Of a DNA stretch of 64,000 nt, positions 7,974-15,262 are shown piece after piece. Under the pieces are notes generated by a model. It was not told where the DNA came from. It saw only the letters and a program-made list of their open reading frames with translations, and did no database searches. The first letter of the stretch is position 1, and every line of letters starts with the position of its first letter. This DNA is from a virus. Where the stretch lies: positions 1 to 64,000 of IMG/VR virus record IMGVR_UViG_3300037502_001322. One strand, given 5' to 3'. A program made the position numbers and the translations under genes.

Positions 7974-8492
7974 TTAAAATGCCTTGTCAATATCTTTTCT
8001 ATTCTCTACGATAGGGAGTGGCTGACCTTCACTCCAGATCAAATCAATATCAGTTACCATTTTAAAATAATTAAGTTCGTCTCGTGTAGGTCTTGTCCAA
8101 TCTTGAAAATATACAGGAAGATGAATTTCCTCCTGATTTGATGTAATTATTCTGCAATGATTGTTACCATAGTCGTACACCATTCCTTGTTTAATTGAAC
8201 CTCGATCTCCTTGGTACACTGCAAGATAACGTGTAGATTCGTTATGAAAAAGTTCAGGATAAGGCATACCTAATGAGTCAAGAAACCTTACCATCAAAGA
8301 AATAACTTCACCGAACTCTCCTTGCAACATCCATTCATCTCGTGAGTGTAAATGGACACCGAAAGTCTTAACATAGAGGGGTTCATAAGGCTCTAAATTA
8401 ATTTTACTTATAGGTAAATTATCTTCGTGATAATACCTGTTCATCCAACCTTCCGTGAAATTAAACACCTTCATCTGTTCTTCATAACTCAT
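7974..8492 (-). CDS. Hypothetical protein with C-terminal WxxPTxxE motif
   Basis: A 172-residue protein; ATG 8492 (MSYEEQMKVF) is chosen because AAGGAA lies about eight bases upstream, whereas the longer TTG start lies on top of it. The C-terminal block YFQDWTRPTRDELNYFKM followed by LIWSEGQPLP places it in the phage motif family. It is the first gene of the leftward cluster, downstream of a conserved leader element at 8603-8673. The right-arm paralogue at 62758 lies downstream of the same element. Confidence 0.7.
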   Translation of the reverse strand: MSYEEQMKVFNFTEGWMNRYYHEDNLPISKINLEPYEPLYVKTFGVHLHSRDEWMLQGEFGEVISLMVRFLDSLGMPYPELFHNESTRYLAVYQGDRGSIKQGMVYDYGNNHCRIITSNQEEIHLPVYFQDWTRPTRDELNYFKMVTDIDLIWSEGQPLPIVENRKDIDKAF

Positions 8493-8602
8493 AATCAATT
8501 TCCTTGTTTAATAAATATCACCTATATAAATATGCAACAATCAAAGCATACACTAATCTCCACAGAACGTCAACTTGAAACCGGATTATACTTGTTAAAA
8601 CA

Positions 8603-8673
8603 CACCTAAAAACGATTTCTAGGTCATACCCCAAGCCTACCTACAGGGGCACTGTTAGAGTCGCTTAGAATAC
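8603..8673 (-). promoter_or_regulatory. Conserved leader/promoter element, copy A
   Basis: Read on the minus strand this contains TCTAACAG, a CCCC...GGGG hairpin around TGTAGGTAGGCTT, then TAGAAATCGTTTTTAGG. The same order occurs at 62644-62713 and 63162-63241, each upstream of a gene start. A TATAAT-like hexamer (AGTATAATCC) follows about 15 bases further, near 8585. It is likely a promoter with operator, or a structured 5' leader. Confidence 0.6.
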
Positions 8674-8735
8674 ACCAGAATCAGCTAAATTGCCTATACT
8701 TTGTTATAGCTGTGAAGCACTTCTTGGATTTCAGG

Positions 8736-8762
8736 CAAAAGAAAACCCGGCGCGAGGCCGGG
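8736..8762 (-). terminator. Strong leftward intrinsic terminator
   Basis: On the minus strand GCCCGGC-CTCGC-GCCGGG is followed by TTTTCTTTTG. A near copy with the same flank (TTTCAGGCAAAAGAAAACCC on the plus strand) occurs at 57171-57199. No protein gene lies immediately to its right on the minus strand, so it implies a leftward non-coding transcript. Confidence 0.75.
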
Positions 8763-9359
8763 CTTACTAATAACCATTTTTAAACAATAGCATCAACAAG
8801 ACCTTGGGTGGTAAGTTTAACACAGAGACTTGTGCGTTACTTATCCTTCAAGGTCTTTTATCTAATCCACACCTATCTTAGTTATTATACTACCCAACAT
8901 TCAAATAGATGATATCTATAAGAAAGAGATATAACTGTATAATGAAATTAAGATAATTAATCAACATTATTATCATTTATCAGGGACGTAATTTTCTACG
9001 TTTACGGGATACAGTTCAACACTGTATCAGTGGTATGACTTATTATAAAAGATAAATCATCACTCTTTATTAGATCCGTAAGAGAAGGCTCGTGACACCC
9101 TGTAGACCCGGTTATTATGATAGCGACAAAGGTCTTCGTTCCTTTGTTGTGCAAGCTAACATCATTCCCCGGTTTACCACCCGTTCTAACCTGTTTATCC
9201 CTTAAGCATTATTGCAACATATTGTAAGCGTGGTTGGGAAGTCGTCTTGAAAACTCTGATAATAATGGTATTATTGTAGTGATAGTAACCCTAATCACTG
9301 TAGGTTATACACCCTCTGGTTGATTATACCTTTTTATCCAAGTTTTGTATTTATCGTGG
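8763..9359. other. Structured non-coding region between divergent gene blocks
   Basis: About 600 bases without a plausible gene between the leftward cluster and the rightward replication cluster. It holds several hairpins: AAGACCTTG/CAAGGTCTT closing a long imperfect stem at 8798-8857, ACGTA/TACGT near 8985-9001, GATACAG/CTGTATC at 9008-9028, and ACAAAGG/CCTTTGT near 9128-9150. A minus-strand TATAAT lies at 9323-9328. A terminator closes it on the left. Candidates are a non-coding RNA, a replication origin, or both. Confidence 0.5.
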
Positions 9360-9389
9360 TTGACTTGGTGTAAAACCACGTGGTACAAT
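9360..9389 (+). promoter_or_regulatory. Sigma-70-type promoter for the rightward early block
   Basis: TTGACT (9360-9365), 18 bases, TACAAT (9384-9389). The -35 sits in an inverted repeat, GTGGTT...AACCAC. It lies 50 bases before the first plus-strand gene at 9440. Confidence 0.6.
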
Positions 9390-9439
9390 CAATCATAGTC
9401 AAAGTTTATCACTATTTACTATGAAAATCAAGAGGTGTT

Positions 9440-9832
9440 ATGTCTTTGGAATATGAAAGGTACCAATCGTTTAACAAATTCTTAGAAGATAACGGAGATT
9501 GGTGTTTTATGCCTGCAATAGGGTTCAACACGATTTACCCTGTATGTTTTATAAATAAAACAGAAGATTTTATTGTTAGAGTAGAAGCTTTCTCGCTATC
9601 TAACCTTAATAGTATTCTTTGTATAAATGATAGAAATAGCTTACTTATGTTCACTGACACTGAAGGGTGGTCTTCAAAAAGTGTAATCCTTGTAGGAAAA
9701 GACCTTAACAGGGGTACAGATGATGTGTGTAGTATGTTTGAGGATTGGAAGACTCCAACACAAGAAGAGAAAGACTATTTTAAAATGATTTATGGTATGA
9801 CAATACCGTGGAATATTTTTGTCTGTAATTAA
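9440..9832 (+). CDS. Hypothetical protein with C-terminal WxxPTxxE motif
   Basis: A 130-residue protein, first of the rightward block, with AAGAGGTG before the ATG. It ends with MFEDWKTPTQEEKDYFKMIY and TIPWN, close to the C-termini at 10536-10834 and 62758-63111 (MIYG-x-x-IPW form). The N-terminal part differs from its relatives. Function unknown; its position suggests early expression. Confidence 0.7.
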   Translation: MSLEYERYQSFNKFLEDNGDWCFMPAIGFNTIYPVCFINKTEDFIVRVEAFSLSNLNSILCINDRNSLLMFTDTEGWSSKSVILVGKDLNRGTDDVCSMFEDWKTPTQEEKDYFKMIYGMTIPWNIFVCN

Positions 9833-9912
9833 ACTGTTTGACTCTGAATTATTACTGTGATAAGGTATAATCATATTGATAATCACTTAGTCGCCTTCTT
9901 GGAGAATCTAAT

Positions 9913-10512
9913 ATGAATGTTAAATACAACACCAACGACTTATCAGAAAGATTACTTTATATCGAGAATCTTGAACACAAGATAAAATGTTTAAAGGGTC
10001 AGATTATTGCTAACAATGAAGGCGAATCTAAAATAAGGGAACATAAAGTCAGGTTGGAACGCTTTCAACAAGAATTAAATAAATTTAAAGGATCTAATAT
10101 GGACAGAATCCCTCTTACAGACAATGACGAGCACCATGATAAAGCCCAAGTCGGTTGTGAATCAGAAATTCCTTTTGATTTGCTTGTTGCAAATAAATAT
10201 AAACAGTTGTATAATTCTGCTATGTCAAGGAAGAAAGAGTTTGCACTGACTCTGAATGATGTTAGCAAGTTGCTCAAACGAAAGACCTGTCAGTATACAG
10301 GAGTTACTTTCGGGGAAGGCGATTTGTGCAGAAGCATAGATAGATTTGATAACAAAATAGGTTACACTAAAGAGAACTGTTTTGCTGTTACTAAACGAGC
10401 TAACGATATTAAGAATCATTTGCTTGAAAGGGAAGATTCTGCATTAGGTTTGAAATTTAAAGAGTTGAAGAGGTTTGTTGAAAGTTTAGATAAACTTGGT
10501 TTTAAAAGTTAA
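9913..10512 (+). CDS. HNH-like endonuclease-fold protein
   Basis: A 199-residue protein. Residues 1-60 look like a coiled coil (repeated LEHKIKCLKGQI, RLERFQQELNKFK). The C-terminal half reads CQYTGVTFGEGD...RSIDRFDNKIGYTKENC...KRANDIKN, a pattern seen in phage HNH-type nucleases where C-x-Y-T-G, S-x-D-R-x-D-x-x-x-G-Y and a late N-x-x-K stand for the fold. It may be a homing-type nuclease or DNA-binding relative. A TATAAT (9866-9871) with a poorly spaced -35 lies upstream. GGAGAA precedes the ATG. Confidence 0.5.
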   Translation: MNVKYNTNDLSERLLYIENLEHKIKCLKGQIIANNEGESKIREHKVRLERFQQELNKFKGSNMDRIPLTDNDEHHDKAQVGCESEIPFDLLVANKYKQLYNSAMSRKKEFALTLNDVSKLLKRKTCQYTGVTFGEGDLCRSIDRFDNKIGYTKENCFAVTKRANDIKNHLLEREDSALGLKFKELKRFVESLDKLGFKS

Positions 10513-10535
10513 GTTGATTGAAGGAGAATTGTGTG

Positions 10536-10834
10536 ATGAAAAATCAATATGGGTGGGAAGTTGGAGAGATTGGTATAGTAACTGAAGAAAGTGGATTTTC
10601 TAAAGGAAGTATTGTACAATTCGAAACAGATGACGGGACTGACACCCCCCTTTATGGAAGCTATTGAGTGGTAATTGCGAATATAGATTATCTGAAGGAA
10701 ATCAACCGGGAGCATATTGTTTTTATGATATTGTAATCAACCTATCAGGTTATTTCAAGAATTGGAAAAATCCGACACAAGAAGAAAGAGACTATTTCGA
10801 AATGATTTATGGAATCGATATTAAAGATATTTAA
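10536..10834 (+). pseudogene. WxxPTxxE-family gene with a frameshift at a C6 run
   Basis: ATG 10536 (AAGGAG upstream) opens MKNQYGWEVGEIGIV..., which stops after GSY at about 10667. In another frame directly after the CCCCCC run at 10645-10650 the sequence continues to SGYFKNWKNPTQEERDYFEM and MIYGIDIKDI, ending at 10834, exactly the family's C-terminal block. Adding one C restores a protein of about 99 residues. Either a real mutation or a homopolymer error. Confidence 0.65.
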
Positions 10835-10850
10835 TAATAGGGGAATATTC

Positions 10851-11306
10851 ATGGCTACGACCACATCTAACAAAGTCAATATATTTATTGGTAAGAATAT
10901 TGAAGAGCTAACCTTTACTAAAGGTGGTTACTCTCAAAAAGAAAAACAAAACCTACCTTTTATTATAGAAGATCATAAGACAATAGTAGTTGATGTGATG
11001 AGTGCAGCTTGGGAATTTCCTGAAGAAAGGAAACACACGCACAAGCTTGCACAAGAATTAGTCAGACAGTTAAAGATGATTGAATATTACGATATTAATA
11101 TTATGACACACTCAAAAACTTGTATTGAAGTGGTCAGTGAGTTTATAGTGCAAGGTAAGTTGAAACCAGAACAAGTTTCTGTAACTATAATTTCTAATGA
11201 TAATAAAAATATTGAGCAAGTTTGCGGTTTTGATAGGGATGGTTGTTTAGAAGAAGGTTGGCCTATTGGCTTCATGAGTGTTGATTGGCAAGAATTAGAA
11301 TTGTGA
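10851..11306 (+). CDS. Hypothetical protein, possibly the C-terminal half of an ABC/OLD-type ATPase
   Basis: A 151-residue protein; ATG 10851 (MATTTSNKVN) is preferred over an upstream in-frame ATG because AGGGGA precedes it and the upstream one lies in the previous gene. The stretch TIVVDVMSAAWEFPEERKHTHKLAQELV...INIMTHSKTCIEVVSEFI resembles the Walker B/H-loop part of SMC/OLD-type ATPases (D..EaglHp...l...THS). No P-loop is present, so it would be inactive alone. Uncertain. Confidence 0.5.
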   Translation: MATTTSNKVNIFIGKNIEELTFTKGGYSQKEKQNLPFIIEDHKTIVVDVMSAAWEFPEERKHTHKLAQELVRQLKMIEYYDINIMTHSKTCIEVVSEFIVQGKLKPEQVSVTIISNDNKNIEQVCGFDRDGCLEEGWPIGFMSVDWQELEL

Positions 11307-11326
11307 CAGAGTAAGAGGAATTACTT

Positions 11327-11740
11327 ATGAGTTATGAAGAGAAACAAGAAATTAAAGATTTTATCGTTAAGATTGAAAATATGTTGAAGACTAAATCTGC
11401 TGATGAAGTTTCTGAAGAGATTTATAAAATTGCAGAGAGTTTAGTAAAAGAACAAGAATTAGCAGCTCAGATAGAACTGCTAAACATAGATCAGTGGTAC
11501 CAACACGAAGGCTTGACATTAACTTCTGCTATTATTAGTATGCTTGAGAAAGAGTTAGGTTATCCTGAAGACAGTTGGGATGAAACTTTTAAACACCAAG
11601 TTTGTCATCCTTCAATCTGGAATGAAAGAACTAATAATTTGTTGAAGAATGCTATTGACAATCTTGCTGAGTTGTACCAAGCTATAGGCGAGTGGGAGGA
11701 AGATTTTGATGATAGTGTTAATAAAGGGGAGTCAGAATGA
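11327..11740 (+). CDS. Hypothetical acidic protein
   Basis: A 137-residue, acidic, helical protein with AGAGGAA before the ATG. Its last codon overlaps the next gene (ATGA), so the two are coupled. No domain recognised. Confidence 0.65.
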   Translation: MSYEEKQEIKDFIVKIENMLKTKSADEVSEEIYKIAESLVKEQELAAQIELLNIDQWYQHEGLTLTSAIISMLEKELGYPEDSWDETFKHQVCHPSIWNERTNNLLKNAIDNLAELYQAIGEWEEDFDDSVNKGESE

Positions 11741-11979
11741 AAGTTGAACAACGAACAGTCTATATTGCACATGACGGTAAAGAATTTGATTCAGCAGGAG
11801 CTTGTCACGATTATGAAGATTCTTTAGCATTGCAAGATTATTTTGAGGAATCTTGTTACCATTATTACGGTAGGTTGCAGTTGGAAGATGTTCATGCTTT
11901 GAAGGATTTCCTGAAGCAAGGCAAAGAACATATTTTACCTTTTATGGGTTGGAAAGAAATAGAAGCTGATGGTACTTAA
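11737..11979 (+). CDS. Small hypothetical protein
   Basis: An 80-residue protein coupled by a 4-base overlap to the gene before it. It begins MKVEQRTVYIAHDGKEFDS and has several Tyr/His residues (ESCYHYYGRL). The start resembles small phage proteins with a 'V-x-x-x-x-Y-x-A-x-D-G-x-x-F' opening. Function unknown. Confidence 0.6.
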   Translation: MKVEQRTVYIAHDGKEFDSAGACHDYEDSLALQDYFEESCYHYYGRLQLEDVHALKDFLKQGKEHILPFMGWKEIEADGT

Positions 11980-12017
11980 ATAATAATTAATTGATTAATT
12001 TAGAAAAAGGAGTTGAT

Positions 12018-12251
12018 ATGGGTGTTTTAGCTTGCGACAGAAATGGCTGTCATCACATTATGTGTCAATATGTCTCTAACAGTTACGGATATCTCTGTGA
12101 GTATTGTTTTGAAGAATTGAAAAGCAAACCTAACGCAGATATCTATGAGTTCATGAATTCAGAACCTACTCCAGAAGAAAGTAACTACCTATGGACAACT
12201 TTTATTGAATCTGAGTTTAAGGATCGATACTGCGAGGACTTTGATGAATAA
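12018..12251 (+). CDS. Small putative zinc-binding protein
   Basis: A 77-residue protein. The ATG at 12018 is chosen for its AAAGGAG site; an earlier in-frame start lacks one. Cysteines and histidines are arranged CDRNGCHHIMC...CEYC, compatible with one zinc site. The C-terminal EPTPEESNYLW is weakly like the phage P-T-x-x-E motif. Its end overlaps the helicase start by eight bases. Confidence 0.55.
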   Translation: MGVLACDRNGCHHIMCQYVSNSYGYLCEYCFEELKSKPNADIYEFMNSEPTPEESNYLWTTFIESEFKDRYCEDFDE

Positions 12252-13536
12252 ACTTACTTATGGAACAACAGAAGATGCGCTTGACTTGATATTGTCAGGA
12301 GAGAACTGTTGCATAACTGGTCCGGGAGGTTCAGGCAAGAGCCATCTTATTGGAACTATTAAAACCTTCTTTGAGAGTGACACAATCTTTGTTGCACCGA
12401 CAGGGTTAGCTGCCCTAAACATTGGTGGGCAGACTTGTCACAGAACCTTTGGATTGGGTTTTGGTGTATATAAACAAGGTCTTCCATTTAAATTGAATAA
12501 GGAACGTAAAGCTGTTCTCTCCTCTAAACAAATTAGTCGCATAGTGATAGACGAAGCTTTCTCTCTTCGTACTGACAAGTTTATTGAAATCATTGATAAA
12601 CTAAAATGGATTAGAAAGATAAAGAAAGGACAGAAGCTTGACTTGCAAGTTATTCTGTTAGGAGACTGTTTACAGATAGGTCCAGTAACATCTCAAAAAG
12701 AATACAAAGAGTTCTATGAGAATTATGACTCACCTTATGTGTTTGATTGTGAAACTTTCAACGAACTTGACTTTAAACGAATTGAGCTAACTAAAATTTA
12801 TCGACAATCAGATGTTGAATTTAAGTCTATTCTGAATAAAGTAAGAAAAGCAGAGGATGTTAGAGAGTGTTGTCATTATCTTAATTCTAAAGTTGTTGGG
12901 AAACCAATAAAACAGAATAGTGTAGTTATCGCCACAACCAATAAGGATGTTGATCGGATAAATAAGACAGCACTAAATAAGATTGAAGGTTTCCATAAAA
13001 CTTTCTATGCAAGTGTTGTTGGTGATTTTAAAGAGCAACCTGCACCACAAACATTAGAGTTGAAAGTCGGTGCTCAGGTTATTATCACTGCCAATTCTGG
13101 TTTGACTGAATTGAAACAAACGTACATTAACGGCAATGTTGGTGTTGTTGAAAAGATAACAAATTATAAAATAGATGTTAGGATAGCTGATGACTCTGAG
13201 TTGAAAGGAGAATTAGTTTCTTTAAGCAAACACACGTGGTACAATGTAGAACAATATGTTTATAAACATCCTAACGGGAGAGAAGAGCTTAAAGAAAGAA
13301 TGATTGGTTCTTATGAACAGTTTCCTGTTAAACTTGGATTTGCCATATCAGCACATAAATCCCAAGGTCAAACCTTCAGTGATGCACATCTTGATTTTGG
13401 TTATCGTTGCTTTGCTCCAAGTCAAGCGTACGTTGCATTGTCAAGGGTTAAATCTGTAGAAGGAATAACCTTTGAAAGACCGATAAAACCTGAAGATATT
13501 TTTGTTGACAGTAAAGCGTTGAGGTATTATAGTTAG
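12244..13536 (+). CDS. Pif1/RecD2-like superfamily 1 DNA helicase
   Basis: A 430-residue helicase; ATG 12244 is chosen because it overlaps the upstream stop and begins just before the conserved N-terminal helix. Motifs: Walker A GPGGSGKS (26-33), motif Ia APTGLAALNI (51-60), Walker B VIDEAF (101-106), LLGDCLQIGPV (motif III), IYRQSD (motif IV), and near the C-terminus the UvrD_C2-type SAHKSQGQTF with AYVALSRVKS (motifs V-VI). This family moves 5'-3' on DNA; T4 Dda is a phage example. It heads the replication genes. Confidence 0.85.
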   Translation: MNKLTYGTTEDALDLILSGENCCITGPGGSGKSHLIGTIKTFFESDTIFVAPTGLAALNIGGQTCHRTFGLGFGVYKQGLPFKLNKERKAVLSSKQISRIVIDEAFSLRTDKFIEIIDKLKWIRKIKKGQKLDLQVILLGDCLQIGPVTSQKEYKEFYENYDSPYVFDCETFNELDFKRIELTKIYRQSDVEFKSILNKVRKAEDVRECCHYLNSKVVGKPIKQNSVVIATTNKDVDRINKTALNKIEGFHKTFYASVVGDFKEQPAPQTLELKVGAQVIITANSGLTELKQTYINGNVGVVEKITNYKIDVRIADDSELKGELVSLSKHTWYNVEQYVYKHPNGREELKERMIGSYEQFPVKLGFAISAHKSQGQTFSDAHLDFGYRCFAPSQAYVALSRVKSVEGITFERPIKPEDIFVDSKALRYYS

Positions 13537-13582
13537 GTTGTATTCAGATACACAAGCATTACAACAGATTAGGAGATAACAA

Positions 13583-13777
13583 ATGAAAGATTATTCACAA
13601 ATTAATGTTAAAGATATGACTGACCAAGAACTGAACGGACGACTATGCTTTCTTGCTCGTGAACGACTTTACTTTGAGAAAGAGCTTCTTTTGATTAACG
13701 GTGAAATCTCAGAAGTGTTGGAAGAACAAGGTCAACGTAATTTTAAAAAGAGTATGAGGGGTTCTGAAAATGATTAG
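13583..13777 (+). CDS. Small hypothetical coiled-coil protein
   Basis: A 64-residue protein with an AGGAG site. Residues 15-50 are a leucine/glutamate-rich helix (LARERLYFEKELLLINGEIS) that could form a coiled coil. It overlaps the next gene by eight bases. Function unknown. Confidence 0.6.
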   Translation: MKDYSQINVKDMTDQELNGRLCFLARERLYFEKELLLINGEISEVLEEQGQRNFKKSMRGSEND

Positions 13778-14090
13778 AATATACAAACGGCTTCTTAAAT
13801 TTTGCAGAAATAAAGTGAGAGAACAACATTTACAGAAATATAACAATGATGTGAAATGTCCAAACTGTAATGATTGGTTTTCTCTGTCTTCGCTAAACTA
13901 TAAACATGAACATGTCACTAATCCTTCATGGGGTTTTCATCTCAAATGTGGGCAGTGTAAACATGAATCTTATTGGAATGCTGAGATAGCTCCCGTTCTA
14001 ATTTTGTGTAATGCTAATGGGATTCCTTTAGAAAAGAATCCTAAAATAGTGACAACAACCAAAGGTTATTTAAATGATGAACAGCTTTGA
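13770..14090 (+). CDS. Small zinc-ribbon protein
   Basis: A 106-residue protein. Two CxxC pairs, CPNCNDWF and CGQCKHES, spaced about 30 residues apart, make a likely zinc ribbon in the middle; the N-terminus is strongly basic (RIYKRLLKFCRNKVRE), suggesting nucleic acid contact. It overlaps both neighbours. Function unknown. Confidence 0.6.
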   Translation: MIRIYKRLLKFCRNKVREQHLQKYNNDVKCPNCNDWFSLSSLNYKHEHVTNPSWGFHLKCGQCKHESYWNAEIAPVLILCNANGIPLEKNPKIVTTTKGYLNDEQL

Positions 14091-14322
14091 TGATTTAATT
14101 CTTGAGTTTGCAAGACAAAACATAGATATCATGCGAGATAAGAGTTATGACTTTTGGGATGTGAATGTAGATCAATTAAATGTTATTGAACGCAGCCTTC
14201 ACGATTGGAATGTTGTATTTTCCTTGAGTTCACGTGATGTTTATGAGATCATTAACAGCGAGACAGTAGAGATTACCTTTGAAGAATTGTTGCTGTGGTT
14301 GTACAACAAAAAGACACAATAA
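14074..14322 (+). CDS. Small hypothetical protein
   Basis: An 82-residue acidic protein overlapping the previous gene by 17 bases; a second ATG three bases on could equally be the start. No domain recognised. Confidence 0.55.
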   Translation: MMNSFDDLILEFARQNIDIMRDKSYDFWDVNVDQLNVIERSLHDWNVVFSLSSRDVYEIINSETVEITFEELLLWLYNKKTQ

Positions 14323-14339
14323 AAACAAAAGGGTAATTT

Positions 14340-14699
14340 ATGGAAGAATCTAAAATTAAAGATTTGAGTTATATTGTCAGCGACTTTAACGAGGAATACA
14401 TTGGTGTAGACCTTGTAGTTATGTCGGAAGGGAGGCAAGAAGTCTTCACGATTGAAGCTGATTATTCAGTTAAAAACTCAATAGATGAATTGTGTTTCGA
14501 CAGTGTAAATAATCACGTTAGTCTTGTTTCTGACTCTGAACAAGATTGTGAAATAGTTGTTGAGTCTTTTGATGTTTACGACCAGCATGGTCAAATCAGT
14601 TATAAGCTTGATGAGATTTATTCTGAAAATGAATTAGAATCTTTCTTGACAAAATTGATTCATAACCGTATAATGTTTAGTCACGTCATTGATAACTAA
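14340..14699 (+). CDS. Hypothetical acidic protein
   Basis: A 119-residue, strongly acidic, beta-rich looking protein with AAGGGTAA before the ATG. No family recognised. It lies between small proteins and the primase-helicase in one transcription direction. Confidence 0.6.
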   Translation: MEESKIKDLSYIVSDFNEEYIGVDLVVMSEGRQEVFTIEADYSVKNSIDELCFDSVNNHVSLVSDSEQDCEIVVESFDVYDQHGQISYKLDEIYSENELESFLTKLIHNRIMFSHVIDN

Positions 14700-14716
14700 G
14701 TTGAGAGGAATAGGAA

Positions 14717-15229
14717 ATGAAAGACAATCAAAAAGAACAACAAGAAGTTATTCGCAATGTTCAATCTGCATTGAACCTGCTTGACACTTATATGCAATCA
14801 ACCAATCAAGCTTTCAGGAATGTTCTTATTGCTGGAGTTCAAACAGGAGGATTCAATTCTCTTGAAGTGCAAGTGATTAGCCTTAAGCGATTCATGAATG
14901 CTCTTGGTTATGTGGAAGTCTATGCTGGAGAAGACAACGAGCAAATGACACGAGGATTTATTCTTAAACATCCTTATGTCCATAAAGACTGTTTGCCTGT
15001 CTCTGTTAGTTTTAATGATGCTATTTATCTGCATAACGTTGCTTTCGCTGAAATGAATAATCTGCCTTTTGTGACTATTAAGAAAATTCCTCGTGGATTG
15101 ATTGAAGATGCACGGCACTTCAAGATTGTTCAAACTATCGGACTTCAGGTTGTGAAGCAAACAATGAAACGAAATAATAAACGTGGTTCTGTTATTCGGA
15201 CAACAAAAGAATTTGTTAAGTTTGTTTAA
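14717..15229 (+). CDS. Hypothetical protein upstream of the primase-helicase
   Basis: A 170-residue protein with GAGAGGAATAGG before the ATG. The N-terminal half is helical, the C-terminus basic (KQTMKRNNKRGSVIR). Tight linkage to the primase-helicase suggests a replication-associated role, but no domain is recognised. Confidence 0.6.
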   Translation: MKDNQKEQQEVIRNVQSALNLLDTYMQSTNQAFRNVLIAGVQTGGFNSLEVQVISLKRFMNALGYVEVYAGEDNEQMTRGFILKHPYVHKDCLPVSVSFNDAIYLHNVAFAEMNNLPFVTIKKIPRGLIEDARHFKIVQTIGLQVVKQTMKRNNKRGSVIRTTKEFVKFV

Positions 15230-15262
15230 AAATAGTTAACTTATTTATTGGGAGACTATGAT

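Noticed and set aside
9838-9871. Promoter TTGACT ... TATAAT before the gene at 9913
   Set aside because: The hexamers are 22 bases apart, too far for sigma-70; only the -10 is convincing, so no separate promoter was annotated.
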